Below, piece by piece: positions 42,898-51,174 of a stretch of 51,174 nucleotides of DNA (position 1 is the stretch's first letter; each line of letters begins with the position of its first letter). The stretch is from Sulfurovum sp. Its GTDB lineage: Bacteria; Campylobacterota; Campylobacteria; Campylobacterales; Sulfurovaceae. The position numbers and the translations under genes are program-made. Where the stretch lies: contig JALSUP010000202.1 in assembly GCA_027071315.1 (NCBI GenBank), positions 1 to 51,174 on the forward strand. The letters run 5' to 3'. The notes under the pieces were generated by a model. It was not told the DNA's origin, searched no databases, and saw only the letters and a program-made list of their open reading frames with translations.

Positions 42898-42978
42898 GTT
42901 TGACCTTTTTAAATTTAAATGATTTCTTCGATATTATACCACCAATGTCATAGTGCTATACTGTCAATCTGTGATCAT

Positions 42979-44127
42979 TTAGTTGTACGGATTATTTTTA
43001 TCTTCCGCATTGATCGTTTTGATCTGTGCCGGTGTTACTACATCTTTTTTATCTTTTTTATCTTCTTTGACAAAAGCATTGGAAGTCTCTTTGAGATCAA
43101 AATTTTCAAACTTATCTTTATCTCTGGTCTCTTCTACTGCAGCTTTGGCAGCAGCTTCACCTTTAACATGACCTGCTTTAAGCGCTTTTTCTTCTGCCAC
43201 TCCGACACTGTCATGTAAGCCGGCATTGCCGACTTTTTCATTTCCCTGTGAAGGGTTTTTCAGTTGCACTTTTGTGATTCGTGTATGATGAACGATCTTT
43301 TTAAAATCTTCATTTATCGTATCATATAACTTTTCAACTTTGTTCTCACCCTTGATCTCTTTTTGGATCTTTTCTATACCGTCATTCAGTAATTTATACT
43401 CCGGATCATATTTTTTTGTATAACCAAGCAATGTAGCTCTTTTTAATTCTTCTTTCGCCGCATTCAGCAATTTTTGGGCATCCTCTTTTTGACTCTTATC
43501 CAGTTGGGAAGCTTCTATGATGAGATCTTGCGCTGTTAAAAGCGGGGTAGGCAAAACAATTTGACTGCTCACTAATGTACCAAACCCTTCCGCCAATGCA
43601 GTAAGTGCCGCTTTTTTATCACCTTTGTTCAATGCATCCAGCGCAGCTTTTGTTGATGCAGGGTAAAGTTTCATTGGGATAGCAATCACCGTAATATCCA
43701 ATTCATCTTTTAATGGGATCAACATTTCTATGGCTGTTTGTGTATCGTTTGCTTTGATGAGTTGTCTGCTAAGATCGAGTCTGGCTTTAATAGCGTCTGA
43801 AGACTCGGTAAAGCTGTATGCAGTAAGACTTTCTTCCAAAGGTATCAGGTCAAGTTTCGGGTCTGCTTTCAATGCGTTTTCAAAATTACTGCTTGCTGTC
43901 TGTAGCAGTTTTTTAGCTTCATCCGGTTTCCCTTCCTGAATGAGATGTGTCGCTTTAAAAGTTGCCTGAATTCCTTCAACCACCTCTTTAGGTGTTTTCT
44001 GCTGTTCTTTCATATGTGTATTGATCTGTTTTTCCATCAATGTTTTTGTAGGTGTTTTTGCCTGAATGGCAGTAGTGCTTAAAAGCAATCCGCAGGTGAG
44101 CGCTGAGAGTAACAATGTTTTTTTCAT
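42979..44127 (-). CDS. YfdX-family exported protein
   Basis: The protein has 382 residues with a signal peptide (MKKTLLLSALTCGLLLSTTAIQA). The mature part is helical, with ATHLIQEGKPDEAKKLLQTASSNFENALK, IPLEESLTAY, VIAIPMKLYPASTKAALDALNKGDKKAALTALA and LPTPLLTAQDLI, all features of YfdX domains, known from acid- and stress-induced enterobacterial proteins. The last 110 residues are a highly charged Lys/Asp/Glu tail not needed for the fold. An AAAGGACA ribosome-binding site precedes the ATG. Its 5' side borders the miniature element at 44237. Confidence 0.78.
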   Translation of the reverse strand: MKKTLLLSALTCGLLLSTTAIQAKTPTKTLMEKQINTHMKEQQKTPKEVVEGIQATFKATHLIQEGKPDEAKKLLQTASSNFENALKADPKLDLIPLEESLTAYSFTESSDAIKARLDLSRQLIKANDTQTAIEMLIPLKDELDITVIAIPMKLYPASTKAALDALNKGDKKAALTALAEGFGTLVSSQIVLPTPLLTAQDLIIEASQLDKSQKEDAQKLLNAAKEELKRATLLGYTKKYDPEYKLLNDGIEKIQKEIKGENKVEKLYDTINEDFKKIVHHTRITKVQLKNPSQGNEKVGNAGLHDSVGVAEEKALKAGHVKGEAAAKAAVEETRDKDKFENFDLKETSNAFVKEDKKDKKDVVTPAQIKTINAEDKNNPYN

Positions 44128-44236
44128 CTTGTGTCCTTTGATTTTTAGTTGTAAAACAAGTGTAGATGAAAAAATTTAACGAGGTCTGTCAGCCAGCTAA
44201 CAGTCGCTAAAAAAAATTCGTTGTAAAATGGCGGGA

Positions 44237-44512
44237 CATATGGGCACATCTAATAACCCTAGACGCTCATAATGAGTTTTGCAGATGTGAAATTTTGCAA
44301 GAGGCTTTCAAGTCCTAGCCAAAGCTAAGATGAAAGAAGCATCTTGTGAAAGATCGCGTCTGCAAAGCTCACCCTTTGGGCATTGCTAGCTTTGCTCTAT
44401 GCGGCGTTACACTTTTTTGACTTAGCTACGGCTAGGTCTTCAAAAGTGTGCCTTACCTAGAACAAAGCTAGTAATGTTATGAGCATCTAGGGTTATTAGA
44501 TGTACCCATATA
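44237..44512. mobile_element. Miniature inverted-repeat element with two internal foldbacks
   Basis: The ends (44237-44272 and 44477-44512) are 36-bp inverted repeats with three mismatches, starting near TGGGCACATCTAATAACCC and flanked by TA dinucleotides. Between them lie two large imperfect hairpins, 44274-44370 and 44381-44476, separated by ACCCTTTGGG. Each hairpin closes on the same tip, TAGC-N4-GCTA (44316-44327, N4 CAAA; 44423-44434, N4 TACG). No open reading frame is present. The whole folds as a three-stem cloverleaf. It fills most of the 421-bp gap between the YfdX-type gene and the rightward gene at 44550. Mobility is inferred from structure; only one full copy is in the window. Confidence 0.8.
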
Positions 44513-44549
44513 CAAGTGCAGCGCATAAGCCAGCGTTAGAGGAGAAGGT

Positions 44550-45029
44550 ATGTCAGATAAAGATGATATAAAAAAATATATAGAAAACAACCCTTACAGT
44601 CAAAAAAGTATGACAGCATTGATTGAGGAGTGTTATCGTGAAGCACTGTATGAATCTAAAAAAACAGGGCAGTCTGTTGAAAGTATGACGTATGAAATAC
44701 TTGAGGGAGTGGGAGAAGGCTCTCTTTTAAAACCAGAGTATGCCGAAGAGGTGTTGGAAAATATTTTAAATATTATCAGCGCTACCCTAGAAGAAAGTGC
44801 ACAAGAAAGTATTTACAGAAAAAAAAGAAAACTCTATTGGGCAAAAATGCAACTCTCTGAAACAATTGAGACAGAACAGTCTTATGTGAAAGAAGCCATA
44901 GAGGCATGCAGGGAATATGCCAAAGAGAAGTCTCTCAAGACATTGGAAGAGCAATTGCATCAATACGAATCAAAATTATCAAGGAACATCTATATTCTCG
45001 CAGAGAAAATAAAGTATAATGCAGAATAG
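44550..45029 (+). CDS. Cytoplasmic helical protein of unknown function
   Basis: The protein has 159 residues, with no signal peptide or membrane segment. It is almost all helix and acidic/basic, with likely coiled coil in the last 70 residues (LYWAKMQLSETIETEQSYVKEAIEACREYAKEK). I do not recognise a family. A strong AGGAGAAGG ribosome-binding site precedes the ATG, 37 bp after the miniature element, so the promoter may lie in or at the edge of that element. It is 15 bp upstream of the Crp/Fnr gene and probably cotranscribed. Confidence 0.6.
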   Translation: MSDKDDIKKYIENNPYSQKSMTALIEECYREALYESKKTGQSVESMTYEILEGVGEGSLLKPEYAEEVLENILNIISATLEESAQESIYRKKRKLYWAKMQLSETIETEQSYVKEAIEACREYAKEKSLKTLEEQLHQYESKLSRNIYILAEKIKYNAE

Positions 45030-45044
45030 TTTAAAAGGATAATA

Positions 45045-45770
45045 ATGTCTGAAGATAATGCCTTTCGTGAAGAGGCATATACGGTATTAAAGCAATCGAC
45101 ACTGTTCGGAAGGCTTGACTCGGAGATGCTTAAAAGTATGATAGCAGAGTGTACAGAGGTTCAATGGAAAAAAGCTGAGACCTTGGACCATGATATAGGG
45201 ATGAAGCATCTCTATATCATTATTTCAGGAAGATTGAAAATTACCCATATAGACCCGGAGTCAGGAAGAAGTTTGGCACTGTTTTTGAAAAGCAGTGGAG
45301 ATATTTTCGATGTATTCTCTTTGCTTGATGGTAAAGAACATGTCGTTTTCCCCGTTGTAATGGACAATATGACTGTTTTGCGTATTCCCATAGAGAGAGC
45401 GAGAAAATGGATACTTGAATACACCCAATTCAATGAATCTTTTTTGCCCTACCTTGGTAAAAAAATGAGAGAGCTTGAAGCCTTTGGTACCTCTTTGGTC
45501 TTCCATGACACCACAACCAGACTTGCCAACCTCATCTTAAAACATACAGATGCTTCCAAAGAGAACAGTTATGACCATTATCCTGTAAAACTGATCAATA
45601 ACCTTTCACATGAGTCTTTGGCAGAGATGATAGGCTCTGTGCGCTCCGTGGTCAGTACCCAAATGCATAAACTCAAAGATGAAGGCGTGATCGCCAGTAA
45701 AAGAGGACATTTGGCTGTCAAGAATTTTGAAAAACTTGTCAAAAAATGTGACCGTTATTTTTATGCATAA
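45045..45770 (+). CDS. Crp/Fnr-family transcriptional regulator
   Basis: The protein has 241 residues. The N-terminal effector domain (about 15-140) has the cyclic-nucleotide-binding fold with HLYIIISGRLKITHIDPESGRSLALFLKSSGDIFD. No Cys cluster of the FNR type is present. A long dimer helix follows, then a winged helix-turn-helix near 185-228 (SHESLAEMIGSVRSVVSTQMHKLKDEGVIASKRGHLAV), whose recognition helix contains the RSVVS segment. It overlaps the start of the mechanosensitive channel gene by 8 bp. The effector is unknown. It may control its own operon. Confidence 0.88.
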   Translation: MSEDNAFREEAYTVLKQSTLFGRLDSEMLKSMIAECTEVQWKKAETLDHDIGMKHLYIIISGRLKITHIDPESGRSLALFLKSSGDIFDVFSLLDGKEHVVFPVVMDNMTVLRIPIERARKWILEYTQFNESFLPYLGKKMRELEAFGTSLVFHDTTTRLANLILKHTDASKENSYDHYPVKLINNLSHESLAEMIGSVRSVVSTQMHKLKDEGVIASKRGHLAVKNFEKLVKKCDRYFYA

Positions 45771-47586
45771 ACAAATTATTATTTTTACACTACTGTTCTT
45801 CAGTACTTTTTTATTTTCTGCAGATCTTAATACGACATTGGTTGATGCCAACACGAGTACCTATGAACTACTATTGAAGAAAATGTCAAATGAGAAGAAT
45901 GCCACAGGAGATCATTCCCTTGAAGTGATGTTGCTGCATAAGCTCATTGACACCCAATATAAAAAAATTCCTGACATAGATCTGGTCCCCGTTAGAAATT
46001 CGCTAGGATATCAAAAATTATTTCTATCCTATTTGGATAACATCTATAATATTATTTCACTCAAAAAAGAAGTGAAAAAAAATACAAAAAAAATGGATAT
46101 CATCAAAACAGAAATTGCGCATGCAGATCACAGTGACCCGCAACTTTTTTCTCTCCAACTTCAAACTGCCTTTTATCAAAAGCAGGTACATATATACAGT
46201 CAACAGCTAAAGCATTACAACGAAAGGAACGACAGGCTTTCCCCTCTACTGATTCAAAGCATAAAATATATTCAATTTGACCAAAAATCTATAAAAGAAC
46301 ATCTTCAGACTGATTTAAAATCAATGGAAAAATATAATAATGAAATAATGAAATTAAAAATAGATAAAGATCAATATGGACTGAATAGAAATCAAAAACA
46401 ATTACATATCATCAATCAACAAATTCAAGTACTTCAAAATATCAATCTTAAAATAAAACATGATGTACTCTCTGAACAATTTTTACTCTTCTCTCATGCC
46501 TTGCATAAAAAAAGCGAACAAGCATTTGAAATAGAAAAAAAGCTAAGAAAACAACTCATTGTCTTTGGGGTACCCAAGGAGGTTTATTCCTCTGTTGTAT
46601 TTATGCTTTTAAAGATGGAGAATGAATATTTGGGAAACATTGCAACACTGACAGATTCAGGTGAGCAGGAGTTTAAAAGCCTGGTCTATTCCACATGGGA
46701 ATATGCCAATAGACCTGTTTTTTCCATAGGCGGTACCGAAATAAGTATATTAAAGATGACAATTTCTTTTATTATTCTTATCTTTGGTTTCCTGATTGCC
46801 GGTATGTATAAAAAGAAGATAGATTCACTTACTCTGAATAAAAGATCATTTACACCCTCTACACGCACGATGGTAGGGAATTTAGGGTATTATGTGATCA
46901 TTCTCATTGTCTTTTTTCTTGCATTGAATGTATTGGGCGTAAAACTCTCTTCTCTGGCTTTGGTTGCAGGAGCACTCTCTGTAGGGATTGGTTTTGGACT
47001 GCAAAATATTGTATCAAATTTTGTTTCAGGGTTGATATTGATGTTTGAAAAAAGTATCAAGATCGGTGATTATGTACAACTGGATGATGAAAACCTTCAT
47101 GGACATGTCGTTGACATTCGTATGCGCGCCACAACGATCAATACCAATGACAATATAGATATTATCGTCCCCAATCAAAATTTCATACAACACAATGTCA
47201 TTAATTGGACAATGAATGATAAAATTCGTCGTTTTGAAATTCCTTTCAGTGTCAAATACGGAACAGATGCCGAAGAGGTGATAGGATTGATCAAAAAGGC
47301 GGTGAATCAAAGTGCATTCTCTGACATATATACTACATCAGAGAGATATACACGTGTATTTATGACCGGTATGGGTGATAACAGCGTAAACTTTGAACTA
47401 CTGGTGTGGATCAAGGGGAATGATACCCTTTTTCCCCAAAGAACCACTTCACGCTTTTTGATCCTTATCTACAAAACACTTAACGAAAACCATATTGAGA
47501 TACCATTTCCACAACGTGACCTTCATATACGTTCTGTTGACGTACCTCTCTCTTTTGTGGTCAAGGAAGGGGATGAGAAGGCATAG
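45763..47586 (+). CDS. MscS-family mechanosensitive channel with long periplasmic domain
   Basis: The protein has about 607 residues from the ATG at 45763, where the signal peptide MHKQIIIFTLLFFSTFLFS begins. Residues about 25-320 form a periplasmic helical domain with coiled-coil stretches, as in MscK/YbiO-type large channels. Three membrane helices follow. The pore-lining helix and its exit are ALVAGALSVGIGFGLQNIVSNFVSGLILMFEKSIKIGDYV, the MscS signature. The C-terminal cytoplasmic vestibule has IVPNQNFIQHNVINW. It opens under membrane tension. The stop is one base from the stop of the convergent batD-like gene. Confidence 0.88.
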   Translation: MHKQIIIFTLLFFSTFLFSADLNTTLVDANTSTYELLLKKMSNEKNATGDHSLEVMLLHKLIDTQYKKIPDIDLVPVRNSLGYQKLFLSYLDNIYNIISLKKEVKKNTKKMDIIKTEIAHADHSDPQLFSLQLQTAFYQKQVHIYSQQLKHYNERNDRLSPLLIQSIKYIQFDQKSIKEHLQTDLKSMEKYNNEIMKLKIDKDQYGLNRNQKQLHIINQQIQVLQNINLKIKHDVLSEQFLLFSHALHKKSEQAFEIEKKLRKQLIVFGVPKEVYSSVVFMLLKMENEYLGNIATLTDSGEQEFKSLVYSTWEYANRPVFSIGGTEISILKMTISFIILIFGFLIAGMYKKKIDSLTLNKRSFTPSTRTMVGNLGYYVIILIVFFLALNVLGVKLSSLALVAGALSVGIGFGLQNIVSNFVSGLILMFEKSIKIGDYVQLDDENLHGHVVDIRMRATTINTNDNIDIIVPNQNFIQHNVINWTMNDKIRRFEIPFSVKYGTDAEEVIGLIKKAVNQSAFSDIYTTSERYTRVFMTGMGDNSVNFELLVWIKGNDTLFPQRTTSRFLILIYKTLNENHIEIPFPQRDLHIRSVDVPLSFVVKEGDEKA

Positions 47587-47587
47587 T

Positions 47588-49168
47588 TTATGTTCTTGTC
47601 TCGAAGTATTCCAGAACATACTCTTTATCTATCTCTTCTTTGCCGTGGCTGTAAATATTTTTCTCCAGTTTATTCAGGGTTTCTTTGACGCTATCGTCAG
47701 CATTTGCATACGGTAAAAGAATTTCCATGAGTGCCTTGTCGTCTTTGGCACGTAAGATCCTATCTACAATATTGACCTCTTTATGTGCTTTTTTACTTTT
47801 GATTCCTTTTTTTCTGAAGAGCAGCAGACCGGCAATAATAAGAATACTTAAAATCGCAGCCAGATACGGCCAGTTTGTCTTCTCTGTGAACCATGCTTTA
47901 ATCTCGTCTGCATTTACATTTGCACTTTTATTGCTCTCCGTGCCGGAAGCACCTGTCCCTGTGTTTTTTTCTTCAAGAAATGCTGCAGCATTTTGATGTG
48001 CTGTACCACCGGTCACGGTCACAGCAATGGGGTCTGTCTCAATTGTTTTTATGCTTTGTGTCTTTTTATCGAAATAGCTGAAAGAAACAGAGGGGATCGT
48101 ATAGTTACTCTCTGCCACAATGGCTGATTTTTCTATGACACTTCCCCTGTAAGTACCTGCCTCTACAGCAGCATTGACAATGGGTTCATCCGGGTAGACA
48201 ACAGCATTGGGAATATCAATATTGAATTTTTTAATATCGTCCAGATTTCCTTCACCTTCTATGACAATACGCAGATTAACCGGTTTGTTTGCAGCGACAG
48301 TTGTTTTATCTACCTCTGCTTTTATCTGAAAGTCACCATAAATATCCACATTTCCGGGCAATGCTTTGACTGTCAGTTCGGCCTGGTTTGAAAAGAGTTT
48401 TTTCCATTGCAGTCGTGAACCTCCAAAGGCAGAAAAGAAAGGATCATTGCCAAAAGCATTGTCAAAGAACGGGTCATCAAATGCAGGGTTTCGTCTTCTT
48501 TTTTTTGTAGCACTTCCAAGTTTGGCGAAGGTTGCAGGAATTGTGAATTTTCCTGCTTCCTGTGGAAAAAGCAAATAAGAGAACGTTTGCGTGATGTAGC
48601 CGTTTTCTGTAGCAGTTTTACTTCCCGGCAGTTTTTTTGCCCAAAAAGATTTTACTTCAGGTTCTGAGAGTTCCACTTTTTCATAGTGTGCATTGGGTGT
48701 ATGCTTAAAAACAAGATCCAACTGTACCGGCTCTCCCACATAGACCTCTTTTTTTGCCAGACGCATCTCCAGCTGTACAGAAGCATTTTTGCCTGCTGCC
48801 TGTGGTGCAGTGACCTGTAGGTCAAGCGGGCTCGTATGCGCTACCGCTCCGTCTACTTCAATGGCATAACTTGGTATTTTCATACTCTTCAGAGGCGTAA
48901 ATGTATACTGCCTGCTTAAAGAACGTGTGGTTCTTCCATTGATGGTAGAAATACTCTGACCCTGTGAGGTGCTCTGTACAGGGTACCCTCCCACACTGTC
49001 AACAGAAGGAAATTTGACACTATTCCCTTCTGCTTTCAGTGTCAATGTCACACTCTCTCCCCTTACTACAAGCGGATCACTAAGTATGGCTGAGACAGGT
49101 TGCCCCGCCCATAAAAAGTAAGGTATGGAAAGTAGTAAAAATAGTTTACCAAGGTGTCGTTTCTTCAT
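47588..49168 (-). CDS. batD: BatD-like oxygen/stress tolerance protein
   Basis: The protein has 526 residues with a signal peptide (LFLLLSIPYFLWAGQPVSA). A series of Ig-like beta domains follows, typical of BatD: LVVRGESVTLTLKAEGNS, LAKKEVYVGEPVQLDLVFKHTP and EVDKTTVAANKPVNLRIVIEGEGNL. One membrane helix lies near 438-454 (YLAAILSILIIAGLLLF), then a cytoplasmic helical tail. Bat proteins form a membrane complex of unclear mechanism linked to aerotolerance. It overlaps the TPR gene by 23 bp and is the last gene of the leftward bat operon. Confidence 0.85.
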   Translation of the reverse strand: MKKRHLGKLFLLLSIPYFLWAGQPVSAILSDPLVVRGESVTLTLKAEGNSVKFPSVDSVGGYPVQSTSQGQSISTINGRTTRSLSRQYTFTPLKSMKIPSYAIEVDGAVAHTSPLDLQVTAPQAAGKNASVQLEMRLAKKEVYVGEPVQLDLVFKHTPNAHYEKVELSEPEVKSFWAKKLPGSKTATENGYITQTFSYLLFPQEAGKFTIPATFAKLGSATKKRRRNPAFDDPFFDNAFGNDPFFSAFGGSRLQWKKLFSNQAELTVKALPGNVDIYGDFQIKAEVDKTTVAANKPVNLRIVIEGEGNLDDIKKFNIDIPNAVVYPDEPIVNAAVEAGTYRGSVIEKSAIVAESNYTIPSVSFSYFDKKTQSIKTIETDPIAVTVTGGTAHQNAAAFLEEKNTGTGASGTESNKSANVNADEIKAWFTEKTNWPYLAAILSILIIAGLLLFRKKGIKSKKAHKEVNIVDRILRAKDDKALMEILLPYANADDSVKETLNKLEKNIYSHGKEEIDKEYVLEYFETRT

Positions 49169-50216
49169 GATGTTCTCCTTTAGAATTTAATGGTACCAGG
49201 AGGGTATTTACCCCGCGTTTATCTAACATTTTGAGGTATTTTCCTACCTCTTTGTCACTGATCGGTTCTTTTTTAGCTGCTTTAACTGCAGCAGATTGAG
49301 ATATTTTGTTCTTTTCATTTTTCTTCTTTTCATCTCTCTTTTTTTCTGCATCTTTTTTCTTTTGCGCCATTTTTTGTGCTTCATTCATTGCTTTCTGTTT
49401 TTGCAACTGTGGTTTTTCTTTTTGCTTTGCACTTTTACTCTTTTGATCTTTATTTTTTTCCGATGGCTTCTTTTTTTGATCTTGCTTCTTCTGATCTTGC
49501 TTCTTCTGATCTTGTTTTTTCTGATCTTGTTTTTTCTGATCCTGTTTATTTTTATCTTTCTGATCCTTGTTTTTATTCTCTTTTGAATCACCTTTTTTCT
49601 TTTGGTCACTCTTATTTTTATCACTCTTTTTCTGATTCTTTTTGTTCTGGTCTTTTTTGTTTTGATCTTTCTGATCTTTATTCTTCTGACCACTCTTGTT
49701 CTGTTTCTGGTCTTTCTTTTGTTGATCATTCTTTTTTTGATCTTTTTTGTTTTTTTGGTCTTTTTTATTTTTCTGGTTTTGCTTCTTCTGATCTTTTTTC
49801 TTTTTTTGTTCTTCTTTCTCTTTTTTCTTTTTCTTCAAAAGTGCCAGGTTAAACTCTGTATTTTTGTCTTTTTTGATCTTCAGTGCTTTCTCGTATGCTT
49901 TTATACCTGCATCGAGCTGCCCGAGGTTTGCTTCACAGTTTCCTATGTTGTGCCATTTTTCATACGCCATCTTCGGATCTTTTATCTGAGCGTAAAGCGC
50001 CTTTGCCTCTTTGTATTTTTTAGCTTTGTACTGACTGTTCGCCAAATTGTATTTGGCTTCATCATTTTTTGTTTCAAGTGTTGCATACGCCTGTATGGCT
50101 TTGCTATAGTTATGGTCCCGGTATGCTTTCTCTGCTTTTCCCAATGTTACAAAATCAAGCATAGATGCCTGTGCAACAAAAGAAGAGAGAACAAGCAATA
50201 GCATCAATTTTTTCAT
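49146..50216 (-). CDS. Bat-operon TPR protein with Lys/Gln/Asp repeat region
   Basis: The protein has 356 residues with a signal peptide (MKKLMLLLVLSSFVAQA). TPR units span about 25-125 (AEKAYRDHNYSKAIQAYATLE; KWHNIGNCEANLGQLDAGIKAYEKALKI), as in BatC/BatE. Residues about 125-300 are almost only Lys, Gln, Asp, Asn and Glu in short repeats (such as KKQDQ), an extended, very basic and hydrophilic segment. The C-terminal 50 residues regain normal composition (KEPISDKEVGKYLKMLDKRGVNTLLVPL). The low-complexity part is longer than in typical homologues. It overlaps the VWA gene by 4 bp. Confidence 0.83.
   Translation of the reverse strand: MKKLMLLLVLSSFVAQASMLDFVTLGKAEKAYRDHNYSKAIQAYATLETKNDEAKYNLANSQYKAKKYKEAKALYAQIKDPKMAYEKWHNIGNCEANLGQLDAGIKAYEKALKIKKDKNTEFNLALLKKKKKEKEEQKKKKDQKKQNQKNKKDQKNKKDQKKNDQQKKDQKQNKSGQKNKDQKDQNKKDQNKKNQKKSDKNKSDQKKKGDSKENKNKDQKDKNKQDQKKQDQKKQDQKKQDQKKQDQKKKPSEKNKDQKSKSAKQKEKPQLQKQKAMNEAQKMAQKKKDAEKKRDEKKKNEKNKISQSAAVKAAKKEPISDKEVGKYLKMLDKRGVNTLLVPLNSKGEHHEETTPW
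49477..49551 (-). repeat. 15-bp in-frame tandem repeat inside the TPR protein gene
   Basis: Five units of 15 bp lie end to end (plus-strand unit TGATCTTGCTTCTTC, with TT changes in units 3-5). They encode repeated KKQDQ. Because the unit is a multiple of three, slippage would lengthen or shorten the linker by five residues without breaking the frame. Confidence 0.75.
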
Positions 50217-51174
50217 GACTTTCTCCTTGTGTAAAATGAGGAGAAAGAGAGTAGGAACAGCAGCAACGCTACGGCCAACGGATAAACGAAAAGTTCTTCT
50301 GTGTCACGAATCGTATGCTCTTTTTTCTCATTGTTTTTAAATTTAGCTATCATATTGTCTGCCAATTGTTTAATATCATTTTTCGTTAAACCTGCCTTCA
50401 GGTAGGCACCGCCTGTTTCAACAGCAAGTGCCTTGATGGCATCATTGCGTTTCACTACCACAATGTTCCCCTGCTTGTCTTTCACTATGCCCTGAGGGGT
50501 CTTTATGACACCTCCTTTTTCTGTACCGATGGCATAGACAAAGACTGTAATGCCATGCTCTTTTGCATAGGCGATCTCTCTGTCATAGTTTTTCTTGTCT
50601 CCACCGTCAGTAAAAAGAAGAAGTGCTTTCTTTTTTGATTTGTCTAAAAGGTTTTCTGTCGTATCCAGTGCACTTTCAATACTCGTACCTTTAAGGCTGA
50701 TATAGTCAAAGCTCATATTTTTGACCAGAAATCGCAAAGTATTGAAATCTTTTGTCAACGGTGAAACTAGAAAAGCACGGGAACTGAAACCGATTACTCC
50801 GATGCGTGCCTGTTTCATATCTGACAAAAAAGCATTAAATTTCTTTTTGGCAAAGGTAAACCTGTCGGGATAAATGTCATCTGCGAACATTGAGTTTGAA
50901 ATGTCAAATCCAACGATCACATCCATATTACTGGAGTGTACTTTGATCTCCCCGTTATCGATGATCGGTCGTGCCAATGCTATCATGCCGAATGCTATTG
51001 CAGCAATAAGCAGAACTTCTCTGACCCATTGAGGCAATACTCCTTTACTGTAACGCATCTTTTTCAAAAGGACTGCATCAAAATAAGGGCTCAAGGCATC
51101 TGAATGCTTTCTGATGAAAAAGAAGATCGGGACAAGCAAAAGCAGTGCCCATAAAAATAGACTGTTTTCAAAAT
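50213..51174 (-). CDS. batB: Bat-type von Willebrand factor A membrane protein (5' end outside window)
   Basis: The frame stays open to the right edge, so the N-terminus is cut off; a TTG at 51139 lies inside a hydrophobic helix and is unlikely as the true start. Visible parts are an N-terminal membrane helix (SLFLWALLLLVPIFFFI), a second helix before IALARP, the VWA domain with a MIDAS site (VGFDISNSMFADD, the DxSxS motif, and later LFTDGGD) and a C-terminal membrane helix (FVYPLAVALLLFLLSFSSFY). Layout and order VWA-TPR-BatD fit BatB (BatA is similar). It is probably preceded by further bat or moxR genes outside the window. Confidence 0.85.
   Translation of the reverse strand, partial: FENSLFLWALLLLVPIFFFIRKHSDALSPYFDAVLLKKMRYSKGVLPQWVREVLLIAAIAFGMIALARPIIDNGEIKVHSSNMDVIVGFDISNSMFADDIYPDRFTFAKKKFNAFLSDMKQARIGVIGFSSRAFLVSPLTKDFNTLRFLVKNMSFDYISLKGTSIESALDTTENLLDKSKKKALLLFTDGGDKKNYDREIAYAKEHGITVFVYAIGTEKGGVIKTPQGIVKDKQGNIVVVKRNDAIKALAVETGGAYLKAGLTKNDIKQLADNMIAKFKNNEKKEHTIRDTEELFVYPLAVALLLFLLSFSSFYTRRKS

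Noticed and set aside
49477-49551. CRISPR-like tandem repeats
   Set aside because: The units are contiguous 15-mers inside a coding frame with no spacers and no cas genes nearby.
49296-50201. Rightward open frames encoding almost pure Phe/Leu/Ser, which look like membrane proteins
   Set aside because: They are the complement of the Lys/Gln/Asp repeat region; AAG/AAA and GAT codons read backwards give Leu, Phe and Ser. Not real genes.

Overview
The window reads as a chromosomal segment of a sulfur-oxidising Campylobacterota (epsilonproteobacterial) bacterium of the Sulfurovum/Sulfurimonas type. I infer this from gene content: a flavocytochrome c sulfide dehydrogenase pair, paired YeeE/YedE sulfur transporters, a TonB/ExbB/ExbD set with a copper-type receptor, and compact, often overlapping genes. 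No rRNA, tRNA or CRISPR array was seen, so the taxon is an inference.

Region 1 (1-16.8 kb) is a surface-polysaccharide island read mostly leftwards. A KpsM/KpsT/KpsE-type ABC exporter is followed by a two-domain glycosyltransferase. Next come six proteins of the PAPS-dependent sulfotransferase fold, in all states from intact to truncated to motif-less, and a giant RgpF-like/HAD fusion. A secreted possible TIM-barrel protein lies among them, and a DegT-type aminotransferase is at the right edge. An IS1595-type transposase scar and a marked drop to AT-rich sequence (about 1.3-5.0 kb) point to piecemeal acquisition. The simplest reading is a sulfated capsule or exopolysaccharide locus.

Region 2 (16.8-23.8 kb) holds an orphan c-di-GMP-I-like RNA motif, yjdM/phnA, an OprC-like TonB-dependent receptor, a tonB-exbD-exbB block and mltB. 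Two toxin-antitoxin modules sit in this block. Each is followed by an almost identical 18-bp sequence, which suggests they travelled with a mobile element.

Region 3 (23.8-30.1 kb) carries telA/xpaC tellurite-type genes with an unlisted 31-aa membrane protein upstream, a two-gene YeeE/YedE transporter, a small secreted protein with a structured leader, and selO.

Region 4 (30.1-37.0 kb) is a tight leftward operon. It runs from a membrane protein through two thioredoxin-fold proteins, a K+-channel-like protein, a TolC-type outer-membrane factor, a membrane-fusion protein, an FtsX-type permease and an ABC ATPase to an LpxR-like lipid A deacylase. The lpxR gene is bracketed by two copies of the 3' end of the ATPase gene, one a relic.

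Region 5 (37-44.1 kb) contains a cation-efflux pseudogene fused end-on to a Tat-exported protein, DUF202 plus MbfA (ferritin-like/VIT1), an APC permease with fccA-fccB, and a YfdX-type protein.

Region 6 (44.1-51.2 kb) starts with a 276-bp cloverleaf-like miniature element: 36-bp terminal inverted repeats enclosing two large foldbacks with matching TAGC-N4-GCTA tips. It is followed by an unknown protein, a Crp/Fnr regulator, an MscS channel and a convergent Bat-type operon (VWA, TPR with a Lys/Gln/Asp repeat, BatD) that runs off the right edge.
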